Positions 14,423 through 26,825 of a stretch of DNA of 64,000 nt are shown here, one piece after another. Numbering within the stretch: position 1 is the stretch's first letter; every line of letters starts with the position of its first letter. The notes under the pieces were generated by a model that did not search any database, was not told the DNA's origin, and was given only the letters and a program-made list of their open reading frames with translations. This DNA comes from Linanthus parryae (Eukaryota > Streptophyta > Magnoliopsida > Ericales > Polemoniaceae), in the NCBI GenBank assembly GCA_023055425.1, contig JALGPY010000009.1, forward strand, positions 56,048,616 to 56,112,615, in the 5' to 3' direction. The position numbers and the translations under genes are program-made.

Positions 14423-14630
14423 ATTCTCTCATTATATGCGTCAAATTATAACGTCTGCTTTATACTCTGTATTTCTAAAACTCGTGCGTCTTCTCTCCCA
14501 TATGAGGGAATTGTAATCTCATCTCTCCCATATGAGAGTATTTTATAAAAAGACTTCTCCCAAATGGGAAGAACTATATGATTGCAGCCGTCTTTATTGC
14601 TTTGTTTATTTCATTATTTCTCAGTAGCGA

Positions 14631-15120
14631 AAGCCTATCCGCCGTGATAGCAGCCTATGCGAATACGATTTTTTTCAGAAATCTTTAAAGCCTATCCGCC
14701 GTGATAGCAGCCTATGCGAATACGATCTTAAGTGATCTTTTAAGCCTATCTGTCACGATAGCAGCCTATGCGAATATGATCTTAAGTGATCTCCAAGCCT
14801 ATCCGCCGTGATAGCAGCCTATGCAAATACAATCTTAAGTGATCTTTTAAAGCCTATCTGCCACGATAGCAGCCTATGCGAAGATGATCCTAAGTGATCT
14901 TTTAAAGCCTATCTGCCATGATAGCAGCCTATGCGAGTATGATCTTAAGTGATCTTTTAAGCCTATCTGCCATGATAGCAGCCTATGCGAACATGATCTT
15001 AAATGATCTTTCAAGCCTATCTGCCACGATAGCAGCACTACACGAATGTGATCTCAAAATGATCCTTAAGCCTATCTGCCATGATAACAGCATTATGCGA
15101 ATATGATCTTAAGTGATCCA
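14631..15120 (+). repeat. Nine-copy tandem repeat, 53-57 bp units, in the gypsy 3' region
   Basis: Units start near 14631, 14688, 14742, 14795, 14850, 14905, 14959, 15013 and 15068. Each reads aagcctatc, a short inverted pair ctatc...gatag, cagcctatgcgaat, then gatcttaagtgatc. Later units drift. A related ctatccgacagatag remains beyond the array near 15157. Such arrays are known from the 3' untranslated regions of Tat/Ogre elements. Confidence 0.93.
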
Positions 15121-16521
15121 GATGCGATCTCGAACAATTTAACATCATATCTGCGAATCTATCCGACAGATAGCAAATCATAGCAACAATGCAAAGTGTG
15201 AATACAACACCACAGAAGGCGAAATTTTGCCAGTACGCATGCGAAATTGTAATTTGTTGTAACGAAAACAGCAAATCAGACAAAGCGATTTATCATTATG
15301 AGTCAAAATGACTTACAATTTATCTGCCTAGATAGCAGCTTACAAGCAAAAAGCTCAGATCAAGCTAGTTACGCAGCCAACATGGCTTACAATGCATCTA
15401 AATAGTAACTTACAAGCGGAAGTTACACATCGGGGGAATCCTAACTGAAAAAGGATCGACCTAACGGTCCTAGAAGAAGCTATGCGATACAACGATCTGC
15501 GACCAAAGATCTGTAGCAAGTAGGGTGTTCTTATAAAAAGAACAGCCCGCCATGTCTACAAGACCTATGTGACGCTATGTTCAAGATCCCAGGATCTGAC
15601 AAGGCCTCTGTCTGATCAACACCCCAAGAGACGTGCCTGAGGAACCACCTGTTCCGGCGTAGAACAGGCAAGCAGCAACTCTTAGGGCAAGCGGCTCCTT
15701 GTCCATGAAGACGAGCACAATGGCTCGCCACCCTGAGCTCAAGAACGGGGAGGCAAGAAATTCACCTCCGGGCAAGCTAGAGGAGAAATCCACCGTTCAT
15801 TATGAACCGGTAAAAAGGCCAGTACGGCGCTGCACCTCGCCGGGAGGCGGCCGGAGACATGACTTGCAAACATAATAGACGAAGAAAACTCTTCGAGCAA
15901 ACATGAGGTATTCTCTGCATCTTCTTTATGATAGTTATAAAGATCAATAAGCCTTGTAAAGCAGATCTTGGAAGCTATTTCTATGGCACAAAGCACAAAC
16001 TCAAGTTTCACAACTTGGAGCCGCCATGAATCAACGAAAAATAAGCGTTGAAGCCAACAGTCGTAAGGACTCACGGCAAGCCACATTGTGGGATGAAGAA
16101 CCCAAATAGCAAAAGGAAGGGTTTATATAGACCCTGTTGAGACTCTTCAGTTGCTTAGATGAGTCAGAAAAACTTGAAAAAGGGGTAAGAATCAATCACT
16201 TACGCCTTGAAAAGAGGTAACAATCAATTACCCTACTAAAGGCTACGACGATTCGGTTGCGTATCCTAATTAATGACGGATGGTCATGATACGGATGGAC
16301 TTCCCAAGGAAATCGTGCTTATCTAATGAGCAATTATCGCAAAGATCAAGGCGGAATATCAATAGCTGACGTCATAATTGATATGCACAGAGATATTCGA
16401 GTAAATCAGGGGAAGGGCAAAGCAGGCATTCGAATTATTTTTGGAAAAAAAAGGGGGAGAAACCCCCTAGCAACATTACAGTAATGTTTTAGCATTTTTC
16501 TTGACACAGGTTTGCTATGTT
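15121..16521. other. Non-coding 3' region of the gypsy element
   Basis: No open frame matches a known domain. The stretch is between the tandem repeat and the 3' end of the antisense gene and probably contains that gene's 3' untranslated region and terminator. Confidence 0.5.
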
Positions 16522-19500
16522 TCAAAATAAGCCTTTGACCAGGGAGTCATTAGGAGTAAACTGACGTGACAAATTTGCCACTTGCTCCACTTCTTGCTTC
16601 AATCGCTCGTAGTTGGCGCTCATTTCATGGAAGAGCTTCACAGCCTCTTCAGCCTTCTGCTTTTGCTGCTCCATCTTCTGCTCCCCAGCTGCGAGGTTAT
16701 GGTAGCCGCGCTTCAAATTCACGGCCGCGCGAATCTGGGTGACTCTTTTGACAAGATACCCAAAGCCCAGCTTGCCTTGAACTTTGGCGAGAAGGTTTTG
16801 ACACATGCCAAAAAGCAACTCCGCGCTCTGAGGAGAAATGGTCGCAGGTGTGGCTGCAGATAGCTGCTCCAAAATCCAGATGGCTTCAGTCAAAACAGTC
16901 TCCTGTCGAAGGGCCCTATCTCCAAAGACCTCACAAATGATTGAGGGTAGGAGAGGCGCATCCGAACTAGCCAGTCCACGTCAGCTTGCTTCAGCCCTAA
17001 GGCAATGATAAACCAAGTTAGACTATCGAACTTGCAAATGAAGAATGAAAGATGCGAACAACAATCATGACAAACCAGTTCCTTCAAGGATCTCGCGCAA
17101 AGAAGGAATGCGCATTGCTGGAGCAGCTGAAGGCTGTCCTCGCTCCATTGCCCTTCTATCAGCTGCGAGCTCTAACTCTTCATATTTGGTAGGAAGAGTA
17201 TAAGCCGCACCAGGTGCGATTGCAGCCCCGACCTGCGAACTCCAAAAGTTCCACGCAGGAAGAGTTGCCGCAGGCTCAGTCATTGCAGGAGGCATAGCAG
17301 CGGTAAAATTTGCAGCTTGGTCAGGAATGCCTTCAGGTGCGATAGCATCAGCAGCATCCGTTTCTGTTTCGTCAGCACCAGTATGGGCATCTTCATCCAT
17401 CAACACGGTGTCAGCTTCGACATCATCAGAAACTTCAATGATGTCCTCGAAGGGCTCTCCCGCATATTCAGCAGCTGCGACGGGCTTCTCAATATGAGAA
17501 CTCGGCACTGGGACATAGGATGCAGAAGGTTGATCCCTTGGTTCCAACACGGCTTCATCAGCATTACCTGCGATACGAGATACGATGATGTGAGGTAACT
17601 TGTGCGGCATAATATTTTATTATCTTTGGTAAGTTAAGAGCGAGCACCTCCACGCAAGGGTGGGATTGCAGTATCTTTGTCATATGCTAAGGACGCGGAA
17701 CCTTGCCCTATTAATGTATCTTCATTAAGCATATCTTTAAGATGAGCATGACCTGGGGCGTGAATAAACCAGTCATGATTATGTTTGGGTTACTAAGCCT
17801 AGTTCACAAATGTTGTTCAAATGATTACCTGAAGGTTCACCGCACTTGCTTACTAGCCAGCGGCGAATGTCAGCTTTTGACAAGCCATGCTTTAACGCAC
17901 CAACAGTCACATCTCGGTAAGTTACTGCGAGATTAAAAATCTCACCTTCGTTACCACCTGTGATTTCTCCGAAGTCGCTTGGACTTGCTCTAGAGCTGCT
18001 GCATCTTCTTTTGGAGTCGCATCCTCCTCTTCAATTTCAGGAGCTTCCTCTTCTGGAACCGCACTTCCCTCATGAGTTGGACGCACTAAGTCGTCGACGT
18101 GTTGTTCTTCTAGGCTCCTTTGCTTCACGGGTGCGTGCTCCTCTTCTTCTCGCTTTCTTCTTCTTCCAGCAGCCTCCGCAGCTGTTCTCCTGGATTCGGC
18201 AAGAATGTCCTCGCTTATGGTTTCGATGGAAACACTAGAATGAGAACCCCTCTTCTGCTTCTTGGCCAAAAGGCCACTGATGGTCTCATCATCATCTGCA
18301 AAGAAACAATTCGTTCAGACAAGATTGTGAAGAGTTAAGATAATGAGAAGAGAAGTACGATTGAGATACCTCCTGAATCTTCCTCTTGTATCTCATCTCT
18401 CTCTCTGTCTCTGACATCTTCAATTCTTTCCTCTACTTCATTTCCTTCTCTTGTCTCCCTTCTCTCCTCCTCTTCCTCCTGGCCAAACGGAACAAAGGTC
18501 TCCACCGCGAGCTCCTTCCGCGCTTTACTGGGCATGCGACCTTTACCTTTATCCCTGGCAGTAAGGGATCTCGCAGGAGGGGAAGTTGGAGCGCTCCTAG
18601 GGGAAGAGATTGTGATCCCTCTTTGTCTGGGCCTCTTCGCTCTCGGAGCAGCAGTTGCTGGAGGAGATGGATCGTTCCTGGGTGGAGACAAGACTGGAGT
18701 GTTGTCTATCAGCGAATCAGCAAAAGCATTCATGATCTCGCGAATTTTGGTCTCAACCGCGGGATCCATTTTCGATGCTAGCCGAACTGGTTGTCCCTGT
18801 CTTCTCGCAGTAACAATGGTGGTGACCAGCGATTTGGAGCGCTCACCAGATGCAAACCTCCTCACATAGCACTGCAGCAGAAAATGAAGCATGAAGTTTT
18901 CAACATATTGGAATAAGGAAACTTAGAACATGCAAGAGAAATTGCTTACCTTAGCGAAAGTTTCGCTGTATCTGATGACATGCGAATCACCTCTCTTAAT
19001 CGCGGCTATCTTTTCGTCGAGAATGGTGTAGGGACACAGGTGATTCTCGCGATCCAGCAACGAATAGCAGCCATATTCAGACTCGTCCAGGCTACAGTTG
19101 GGACGAAAAGGGAAAGAATTCCTTTTGATCACAGGAGCTCTGCTTGGCTGAGGGGCCGACTGCGTCTCAAACCTTGTCTGCTGGGCATTCCAATAAGTGA
19201 CCTAGTTTCAGGAGTAGCCACCTTCGCGGTTACCTGGGGGTTGCTCGAAGGGGAGATTGCTCCTCAATATCGTTTTACACTCCCCAGACAGTAATCTCTT
19301 GTAGCAGCCTCTTATGATAGACTGCGGCCAGATTGATGGCGCCATTGCATCGAAGCCGAACTGGGGAGAAACGCGAGTAGGATCAACATCCACGGTGATC
19401 CTCTCGTACCTAGGGGCGAGCTCACGAACATGCTCTGCAAGAGCAGGGAGAGAACCTCTCAGACACCAGCAAAAGAATCCGCGATAGCGCTCGTGGAAAT

Positions 19501-20818
19501 GCTCCCCGCCCTCGAAAAGGAGCTCTTCTGAGAAAGCAACAGCCTTAGAGGGATACAGTTTTGGGAACCATCGCACATTCTCAACGCGCGTGGCATAAGG
19601 CCTGGCTATAAACTCGTCCCGATTGTCGCATATCAGGCTCCAAACGCACTTAGGTAAGTGAGTTCCAAACCACCTCGCAGCCCTACCGCTATTACGCTCC
19701 TCCTCCACACCTGGGGGACACCATTTGCTGGGCCTAGAAGGAATTGAGGCATAAGAAGGCCACCGCTCGAAGACCCACATAGTCAAAAAAGCAATGTTAA
19801 TGTAAGTCAGTACGGCGATTCCTTCATTGCTACGACCAGCTGATCCAACCTGTGGTACAGCGTGCCCAAGACTAAGGGCCCAAGTGCGACTTTCTGACCA
19901 AGGTCCAGTTTCACAGCAAGAGGAAGAACATGATAGAAGACCCCATCATGTGGATGGCCATCGATCAGATACCTCGACAACCAGGCGCAGAGGAAGGCGC
20001 ATAGGGTCAAGTGATAACCCTTGCCATTCACATAGTTTTTAGCCTTCCGGGTTTCGGCTCAGAAGCTTCTTGGTGATACTACTGTTCGCATAATCGCGAA
20101 AGAAATATTGCACCCACTTGTTCCAAGTGTTCTTCGCAGATGTGTCAACCAACTGCCAGTCGGGGAGGAGTTCTGTAGGAGTCCACCGGGTGGAAATTTT
20201 CTTCACCTCTGACAAACACTCCTCCATCTACTTGTACAAAGCAATCGCTGCATCAGTTCTCAAGGGACTCAAAGGATCTACCTCGCCCACGGGAGACAGA
20301 TCATACAGCATGTGTACATCTTCAAGAGTGGGAGCAGCCTCGAACTCAGCAAAGTGGAATGTGTGATTCGCAGGCGAGTAACGAGAAAGAAGGTTTAGAA
20401 GCATAGACTGGTCCAGCTTCACGGCAGCACCCTTTATAGCACGAACTGCGAAATATATGCCAGCATCGTTTAAAGTAACGGCATGATTGGTCAGTACATG
20501 GTCAATCCACTCATCCATGAAGTCCAATTTCTGAACAAACGCTTGAGTAGAAATCGCAGTATACGGGAAATACCCATTTTCGACTCCCAATCGAACCACG
20601 TCCTCGGAATCGATTAATTCGAGCAGGGCTGAGGTAACTGGAGGGGTCAACGTTTGCAATTCTTCAGCAGGGACAGGGATTGGCAGGTTCTTCACCTTAA
20701 CCCTAGCATGGTAGAAGTCTTTGCCACCCAGATAGGGGGCTTTTCGCCATAAGGCCTGGGGGAGATCAGGTCTTTCTTCGACCTCCTTAATAGGTTTGGT
20801 TCCTTTTGTCTTTGCCAT
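16522..20818 (-). pseudogene. Antisense plant-mobile-domain gene inside the gypsy element
   Basis: Read on the minus strand from ATG 20818 (MAKTKGTKPIKEVEE), the protein has a plant mobile domain (aminotransferase-like fold of TE origin). Marker blocks are FHFAEFEAAPTLEDVHMLY, AFLCAWLSRYLIDGHP, PLAVKLDLGQKVALGPLV and MWVFERWPSYASIP. Downstream come exons joined by good GT-AG introns: SETFAK joins YVRRFASGERSK across an intron of about 80 bases near 18950-18870, and another intron lies near 18370-18300. There follow a basic, serine/proline-rich linker, an acidic segment and a C-terminal coiled coil (EQKMEQQKQKAEEAVKLFHE) ending at TGA 16522. A TAG at 20228 and a frame change near 20035 break this copy. 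Tat elements are known to carry antisense extra frames; the function of this one is unknown. Confidence 0.75.
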
Positions 20819-21564
20819 TCCTGCGAAAAAGCAAGAAAAAAGGGGGAGAAACACACATACTTTAGTTTGAATTTCAAGATTCAGTTCAAAGCATACGAGG
20901 ATTCATTGGAAGAAAGATGAACAGTCCAGTGGCAATCTTCAAGATTAGAGATTGGAATCGTTTGCAGGGATTTCAGAAACCCTACATTCAAAATCCTTAT
21001 TATCTGGGGATTAAATCAAAGTTGGATTCAAAGAGCAAGATCTTCTTCATAGTTTTCAGTGGATAATATGTTTCAGAAAGTTATGGGTTTGCAGATCCAA
21101 CGAAGTTCAAAGCATATATCAGTATATTAAACAAAATTGAACAAGGCCAACCTTGTTTTGGTAAAGCTTGCTTGGATGCGCACAATTGAAGAAGACGATT
21201 GACAAGAGAGAACTGGTGATTGATTATCTGAATCTGCTCTTGAAGGCTTCCGGGTATCATTCACTTTAAGAGAAAGAAGTGATGCTTTACAACAATGGAA
21301 AGCACAAAGTATTTATCCAAAAACAATGAAGGGTTGCGTCCTTTCAGTAGTCGAATCGCAACCGTCACCGTCAAATTGCGCAATCACAGGACAAGCTGAC
21401 GTCACGCCTAAAACCCTAAAAGACCAGACGGCACGACTCTAGGGGTTTAGGTCATAATGGCACGCACGGGGGCTGAATCTGCACATATTTGAATTGGTGC
21501 GTGGCGGTGACGCGTACGTTGGTTCCTGCACATGGAAGCCTATCCGGCAATGAGTCTTCACGCG

Positions 21565-21579
21565 CAGAAAGGGGGCTAA
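21565..21579 (+). other. Polypurine tract of the gypsy element
   Basis: The sequence gcagaaagggggctaa directly precedes the 3' LTR, giving the plus-strand primer site and confirming plus orientation. Confidence 0.8.
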
Positions 21580-22188
21580 TGTAGATAGTGCTTTCTGGGC
21601 AGACAGATCTTAGCCACGTGGCAATCATCTAGCACACCATATTGTGCTCCACACACACTGGATCACCAGCCGCGCTGATCCACGTGGGGGCTGCGAGACA
21701 GGGCCCTCGCATACCACTGCACGGGACTTGTAGGGACTTAGTGGTTTGGAGGCTAGAGTAAGTCCTGTCGCGTGCGAGCCAAGCCCGCGCGCGACCCTTA
21801 GTAACTGCTTTCGAGAGATTTATGGCACGAGCTCCATAAACCCGGTCAACCCCATAACGGTTCCGGTATACGCGGATAACGTGCTGTAACGGTCCCTATG
21901 TACGCGGACAAACGTGCCGTTGTGGTTAAGCTAATTAAGCAGCCATTGATGGGCGCATTAACCACACTACAACGGTCACATTCTCCGTTATATATAGGAT
22001 CGTTAACCCTTCCATACAAGGGAGAACAACCAGACATACGCGGAAGCTCTGCCAAACCCCTGTCTCTCTCTCATACAGTGCTATTGCCTTACTCTCTCCC
22101 TACACACAACCCAACACTTCCTGTGCCATTTTCTATTCTTTGCCTTTGGTGTACACGGAGTTCTCTCTGCAGGATTCTCTTGTACACA
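21580..22188 (+). repeat. 3' LTR of the gypsy element
   Basis: This is a near copy of 7412-8030, lacking one 10-base tcaaacccgg unit. It ends TTGTACACA, followed by the ATAGC target duplication. Confidence 0.95.
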
Positions 22189-25100
22189 ATAGCCATTGCT
22201 TTAACGGCCACAGAGTAGTAGCCAATCAAAGAATGCCAACCTCGACAACGAGACAAGGGTGAAGGCTACCGGACCAGTTAGGGAAACGACGGCGTGACAC
22301 TAAGGGCCAAGGTGAAAATAAACAAACATAACAAAAGAAATAAATATTACATATTCTATCCTTTATTCTTTTATAATTCTAATATGCCCCCCACCCAAGA
22401 TGGACTGGGGTGAGTGAGCACTACCATCTTGGAAATTATACTGTTGAAAATTGGAGCAGTTAGTGGCTTAGTGAGGAAATCAGCAAGTTGAAGTCTGCTT
22501 TGTCACATGCTGCAGCTGAGTTACTCCATCTTGAACCAGATCCCTAATGGAGTGACAATCCATTTCTATATGTTTTTTTCCTCACATGGAAGATAGGATT
22601 GTTGGCAATGTGAATTGTTGAACTGCTGTCACGAAACACTGTAGGAGCAGTGGGGAGAGAAAAGTGAAGCTCTTGAAAGAGTGAAAAAAACCCATTGAAT
22701 TTCACATGCCACCACAGCAAGACTTTTGTACTTAGCTTCAGCCGAGCTTTCGCAACGACCTTCTATTTCTTTGACCTCCATAAAATCATAAATATTCCCA
22801 AAAAAAACTAGATAGCCACTAGTGGATCTTCTAGTGTCAAGGCACCCCCCCCCCCCAAATCAACATTCGCATAAGCAGTGATCTGAAGGTCCTTTGCAGT
22901 GGAGAAGTGCAAACTCAATGTGATTGTGCCTTTGAGATGTCTGAGAATGTAGTTGAGGGACACTAAGTGCTCTGATGTTGGTCAGCCATATATTGAGAAA
23001 GCTTATGAACAAATATGTGATGTCTGGTCTTGAGTTGCATAGGTAGAGTAGCTTACCGATTAATTGTCTATAATGAGTTGCTGATTCTTTTGAGAGGAGA
23101 TCTCCACCAGTAATACTTAGATGAAAATTGGGCAGCATTAGAGAGCTGACTTGCAATCAAGATGATTAAACTCCTCTAAAACATTATGGACAAATTTTTG
23201 TTGACTCGTAAACATATCAGAATCAGTTCTACAGAACTGAAATCCAAAAAAATAATGTAGACTTCCCAAATCCTTGAGTTTAAACTTGTCATCCCGAATC
23301 TGTTTTGAATGAAGAAATCTCTATGAAATTATTGCATGTTAATGGGATATCATCCACATATACTAGTAAGAGCACAAAACTTGTATGAGATGTGTCATGC
23401 TTTTGTTTGATGAAAAGACTTTAATCACTCTTGCATTGAGTAAACCCTAACTATAGAAGAGTACTAGAGAATTTGAAAAATCATTGTCGTGAAGCTAGTT
23501 TTAGTCCTTAGAGAGCTTTCTTGAGAAGGCAAACAAAATTTGGGATATTATGAAGAGGAGAGTACCCTTCTGGAGCTGCATATAAACCTCTTACGTGAGT
23601 TCTCCATGTAGAAAAGCATTGTTCACATCAAGTGAATCAAATTCCAATGATGCATTACTCCTAAGTTGCTATGCATTTGAGAGTTAGTAACTTTGCAACA
23701 AGAGACACTGTCTCAAAATAAATCAACCCCTTAAGTTTGAGTATAGCATTTTGCTACTAATCTGCCTTGTGTCTTTCTAGGGTGCCATTTGCTTTGAATT
23801 TAGTCTTGTAAACCCATTTTCAGCCTAATACTTTCTTACTTAGTGGTTTTGTGACAATCCCCCAGGTACCATTATCATCAGGAGCTTGTAATTCATAGTG
23901 CATAACTATTCTCCATTCTAGATATTTGGAAGCTTCTAAGTAACTATGAGGTTATATGGGACAAGAGGAAGAGGCTGCATGTAGAGTATAGAAGTTGATT
24001 TTAGAATTTGGATTAGCAAGAACAAAATCTTGGAGATGAGATGGCATTTTTGGACACTTTAACTGAATGCTTGGCTGGTTGAGGTATGGCTTAGGTTTTG
24101 CTGGGTGTTATAGGAGCAGAAGAGGAAGAAGGGATGATCTTATGGATGGATGTCACTTGTGTTGGAGTAGGTGATGTAGGAATTGAACTAACAGGATTTT
24201 GGTGTTGGAATTGTGCCCTAGAGGCAATCACTTCATTGTGACATATATGAGGATTTACGGTTCATTATATTATCGATATAGAGATATGTTAACATGAATG
24301 AAGTCATTAGAATATAAGTGTTATATTCTTAAATATCCCTAGTCCATTATAATGATTAATGGGACAATCATATATAGACTAGTATGGGGTTGGATTGATA
24401 TGGAGATATCACGATCCAACACATGGGTATGCATTAGGGGTAATGGCATACTGGATAGACCCACGACGAGAAGGATACATTGGATTATGTCAAAGTCACG
24501 ATCGCTTCTCGTAGTGCCAGTTATATCGTATGAAGTCACTAGATACTCTAGTTGTGGAATATCATACTTTGATGCTATCTAACGTTGTGCCTTAACCGGG
24601 CAACTATAAAGATAACTATTGGGCATGATAGGAAGAAATCTTACAGATCGTAGTGTTGTATAGAGGATTTGTCCCTCCCACATAATGGGAGTAAATATCC
24701 ATGGCCACTCGAGGGATGGTGCTTATTGAATGTCTGGCCAGACTCAGATAAATCAATATGGAGATATTGATGTTATCTGCTTGCATAAGCATATTACCAG
24801 GATCGAGAAACTATGAATTGGATATACGAGCGTGACTATTATGTCTCGTGTCCAATCCGAATATAGAGATAAAGGGATAAACGCAATATATGATATTGGG
24901 CACAAGGTTTGTCATGATGACTATTCTATTTGTTGGCTAGAATGGATGTCTTGCTAGAGGCCGTTCCATATTAGTAAATAGTTACTACCAACTAAATAGA
25001 ACATATGGGGTCACACGCCATATAGGAGTGAACTAGACTTGAGAAATAAGTAATTAATGTGATTAATTAATTAGAATGATCAAATCGCAACAACTTGCTA

Positions 25101-26585
25101 ACTTAGTAGGACTAATATGCAAGTTGGACTAATCCATGTGTGGACATGATTCCGATTTTCCAAGGTGGACTAATTCATGTAGAGGCATGATTTGGATTAA
25201 ATTGCAAAGAGAACTAATCCATGTATGAACATGATTAGGACTAGTTTGCAAAAAAGAGACTAATCTTTATTTGAGTAGGATTGGGAGAGGGGTTCTTTAT
25301 GTAGTAGGACAAGGAGTTGTTGGGCTATATAAAGAACACTCCTAGCGTATTTTTCTCTACACATCTACATAATTAGAGTAGGATAAAATAAAGCAAGGAG
25401 AGAGAGCATGTCCCAAAGGAGGGCCGAACCCACCTTGGGACCACCCCCTACCCGTCGGCCACACAAGGAGGTGCCGCCCACCTTGTTGCACCGTGTTGCA
25501 TGATTTCTTCTTCCTCTTCCATTATTCCTAACTAGCACAAGGAGTTGGAGGATCCAGATCTCACCTCTAGCCATGGATCAACCGTAGAGACGTGACACAA
25601 TTCACGTTACAAGTCATCACAGGAGACCTCTAAGGTGTGTTACTTGTTTCTTCCCTTACCATCGTTATGATTCTCTTCCTGTGATCCTTGGAGGGTCTTG
25701 AATGGATAATTTTTTCTTCTGCTGCGTATCCATGATCATAACCCAACATTTGGTGATCTTATTGTGAAGTGGATGTCTTAAAAGGATTGGTAGTGGTGAA
25801 GATGTCATCAATGATATTGGGCAGACAATGTGGAGTGTGAGTGATAGTTTGTGAAGAAGGGCTCATATATCGAAAAATAACTTCATGAAATACCACATCT
25901 CTGGAGATCATCATCTTCTGGTTGTGAAGATCATACACTCTATACCCCTTGACCCCAAATACATACCCCAAGCATACACATTTCAACCTCTAGTATCAAA
26001 CTTACTCCTTCCATGTTGTAGATTTGACGCATAAGATAAGCAGCCAAAAACTCTCAATCCAAAATATATTCGGAGCTTGCTTGTAAAGGATCTCAAAGGT
26101 AGAATTGTTTTGCAGTCTTGGAGATGGGATTTGGTTTATGAGATGAGCAACTGTAAGAATGCAGTCTTCCCATAATCTAATTGGTACATTTGACTGGAAC
26201 TTCAAAGCTCTTGCCACAGATAAAATATGATGATGTTTCCTTTCAACAATAGAGTTTTGCTCAGGAGTTGCCACACAACTGAATTCATGTAGAACCTCTC
26301 TACTGTCACAAAATTGATTTGAGTTCTAGTTCAGGAGCATGATCACTTCCGAGCTTCTTCACTACAATATTAAACTGTGTGTGTGCACAAAGTTACAAAA
26401 AGCATGTAATGGTTGTTGTGCTTCTGACTTATGCTTCACAAGGTAGATCCAAGTAGTTCTTGAAGCATTATCAATAAGTGTTAAAAAGAATTTGTAGCCA
26501 TCATGAGTAGCAGTATTGAATGGCCCCCAAGTATCACAATGGATTAGCCCAAAAAGAGTTTGAGAATGGCAGACATCCTCTTAAA
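22189..26585 (-). pseudogene. Degenerate Copia (Ty1) retrotransposon fragment
   Basis: Read right to left, the Copia domain order is preserved. Integrase core: WGPFNTATHDGYKFF near 26540, TPEQNSIVERKHHHIL near 26260. Integrase C-terminal/RT link: CLGYVFGVKGYRVYDL near 25970. Then RT remnants, the RT end ATHYRQLIGKLLYLC near 23090 and an RNase H end with an HIE-type block near 22570. A purine tract close to 22385 marks the start of its 3' LTR. Gag, protease and the 5' LTR are missing beyond about 26585. Many stops and frame changes show that it is old. It is interrupted by the solo LTR at 24203-25748, and the gypsy element sits in its LTR. Confidence 0.82.
24203..25748 (+). mobile_element. Solo LTR, 1546 bp, inside the Copia remnant
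   Basis: It starts TGTTGGAATTGTGCCC and ends ATAACCCAACA, with short inverted TGTTGG/CCAACA ends. It is flanked by the 5-base duplication TTTGG (24198-24202 and 25749-25753). A TATA-like ctatataaagaaca at 25325 suggests plus orientation. No internal region or second LTR is present, so it is the product of LTR-LTR recombination. It splits the Copia integrase/RT region cleanly. Confidence 0.88.
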
Positions 26586-26825
26586 GTTAAAACAATAAAA
26601 CAAATATTTGAGCTTTCATAATTTAACAAATGGTAACATTAACCGACAATAGTGTAATTATCACTACCTTGTTAGCAACATTATTTTTTTTCTAACAAAT
26701 GCACACATATTTTATCATCAACTTAACTTTTTCTCACAACAATTTAAAAGTCGCGTTAAATCTCCAAAAAGTCATACCAAACCCACATAACATAAGCATT
26801 ATTTTTTCTTAAATAATCACATGAA
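26586..26825. other. AT-rich spacer
   Basis: Nothing recognisable lies between the truncated Copia integrase and the long-inverted-repeat element. Confidence 0.4.

Larger units (their letters stand above)
7412..22188 (+). mobile_element. Complete Tat-lineage Ty3/gypsy LTR retrotransposon, 14.8 kb
   Basis: The element is bounded by LTRs at 7412-8030 and 21580-22188 and flanked on both sides by the 5-base duplication ATAGC (7407-7411 and 22189-22193). The order is LTR, primer-binding site, gag-protease, reverse transcriptase, RNase H, second (archaeal-type) RNase H, integrase, a long 3' region with a tandem repeat, an antisense gene, polypurine tract, LTR. The double RNase H and the extra antisense gene at the 3' side are hallmarks of the plant Tat lineage (Retand/Ogre relatives). 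The LTRs differ mainly by a 10-base duplication of tcaaacccgg in the left copy plus a handful of substitutions, so the insertion is fairly recent. The coding region nevertheless carries stops and frameshifts, so this copy is not autonomous. Confidence 0.95.

Noticed and set aside
14918..15106. Small frame with MIAAYASMIL repeats
   Set aside because: It is a translation of the 53-57 base tandem repeat and changes frame with unit length.
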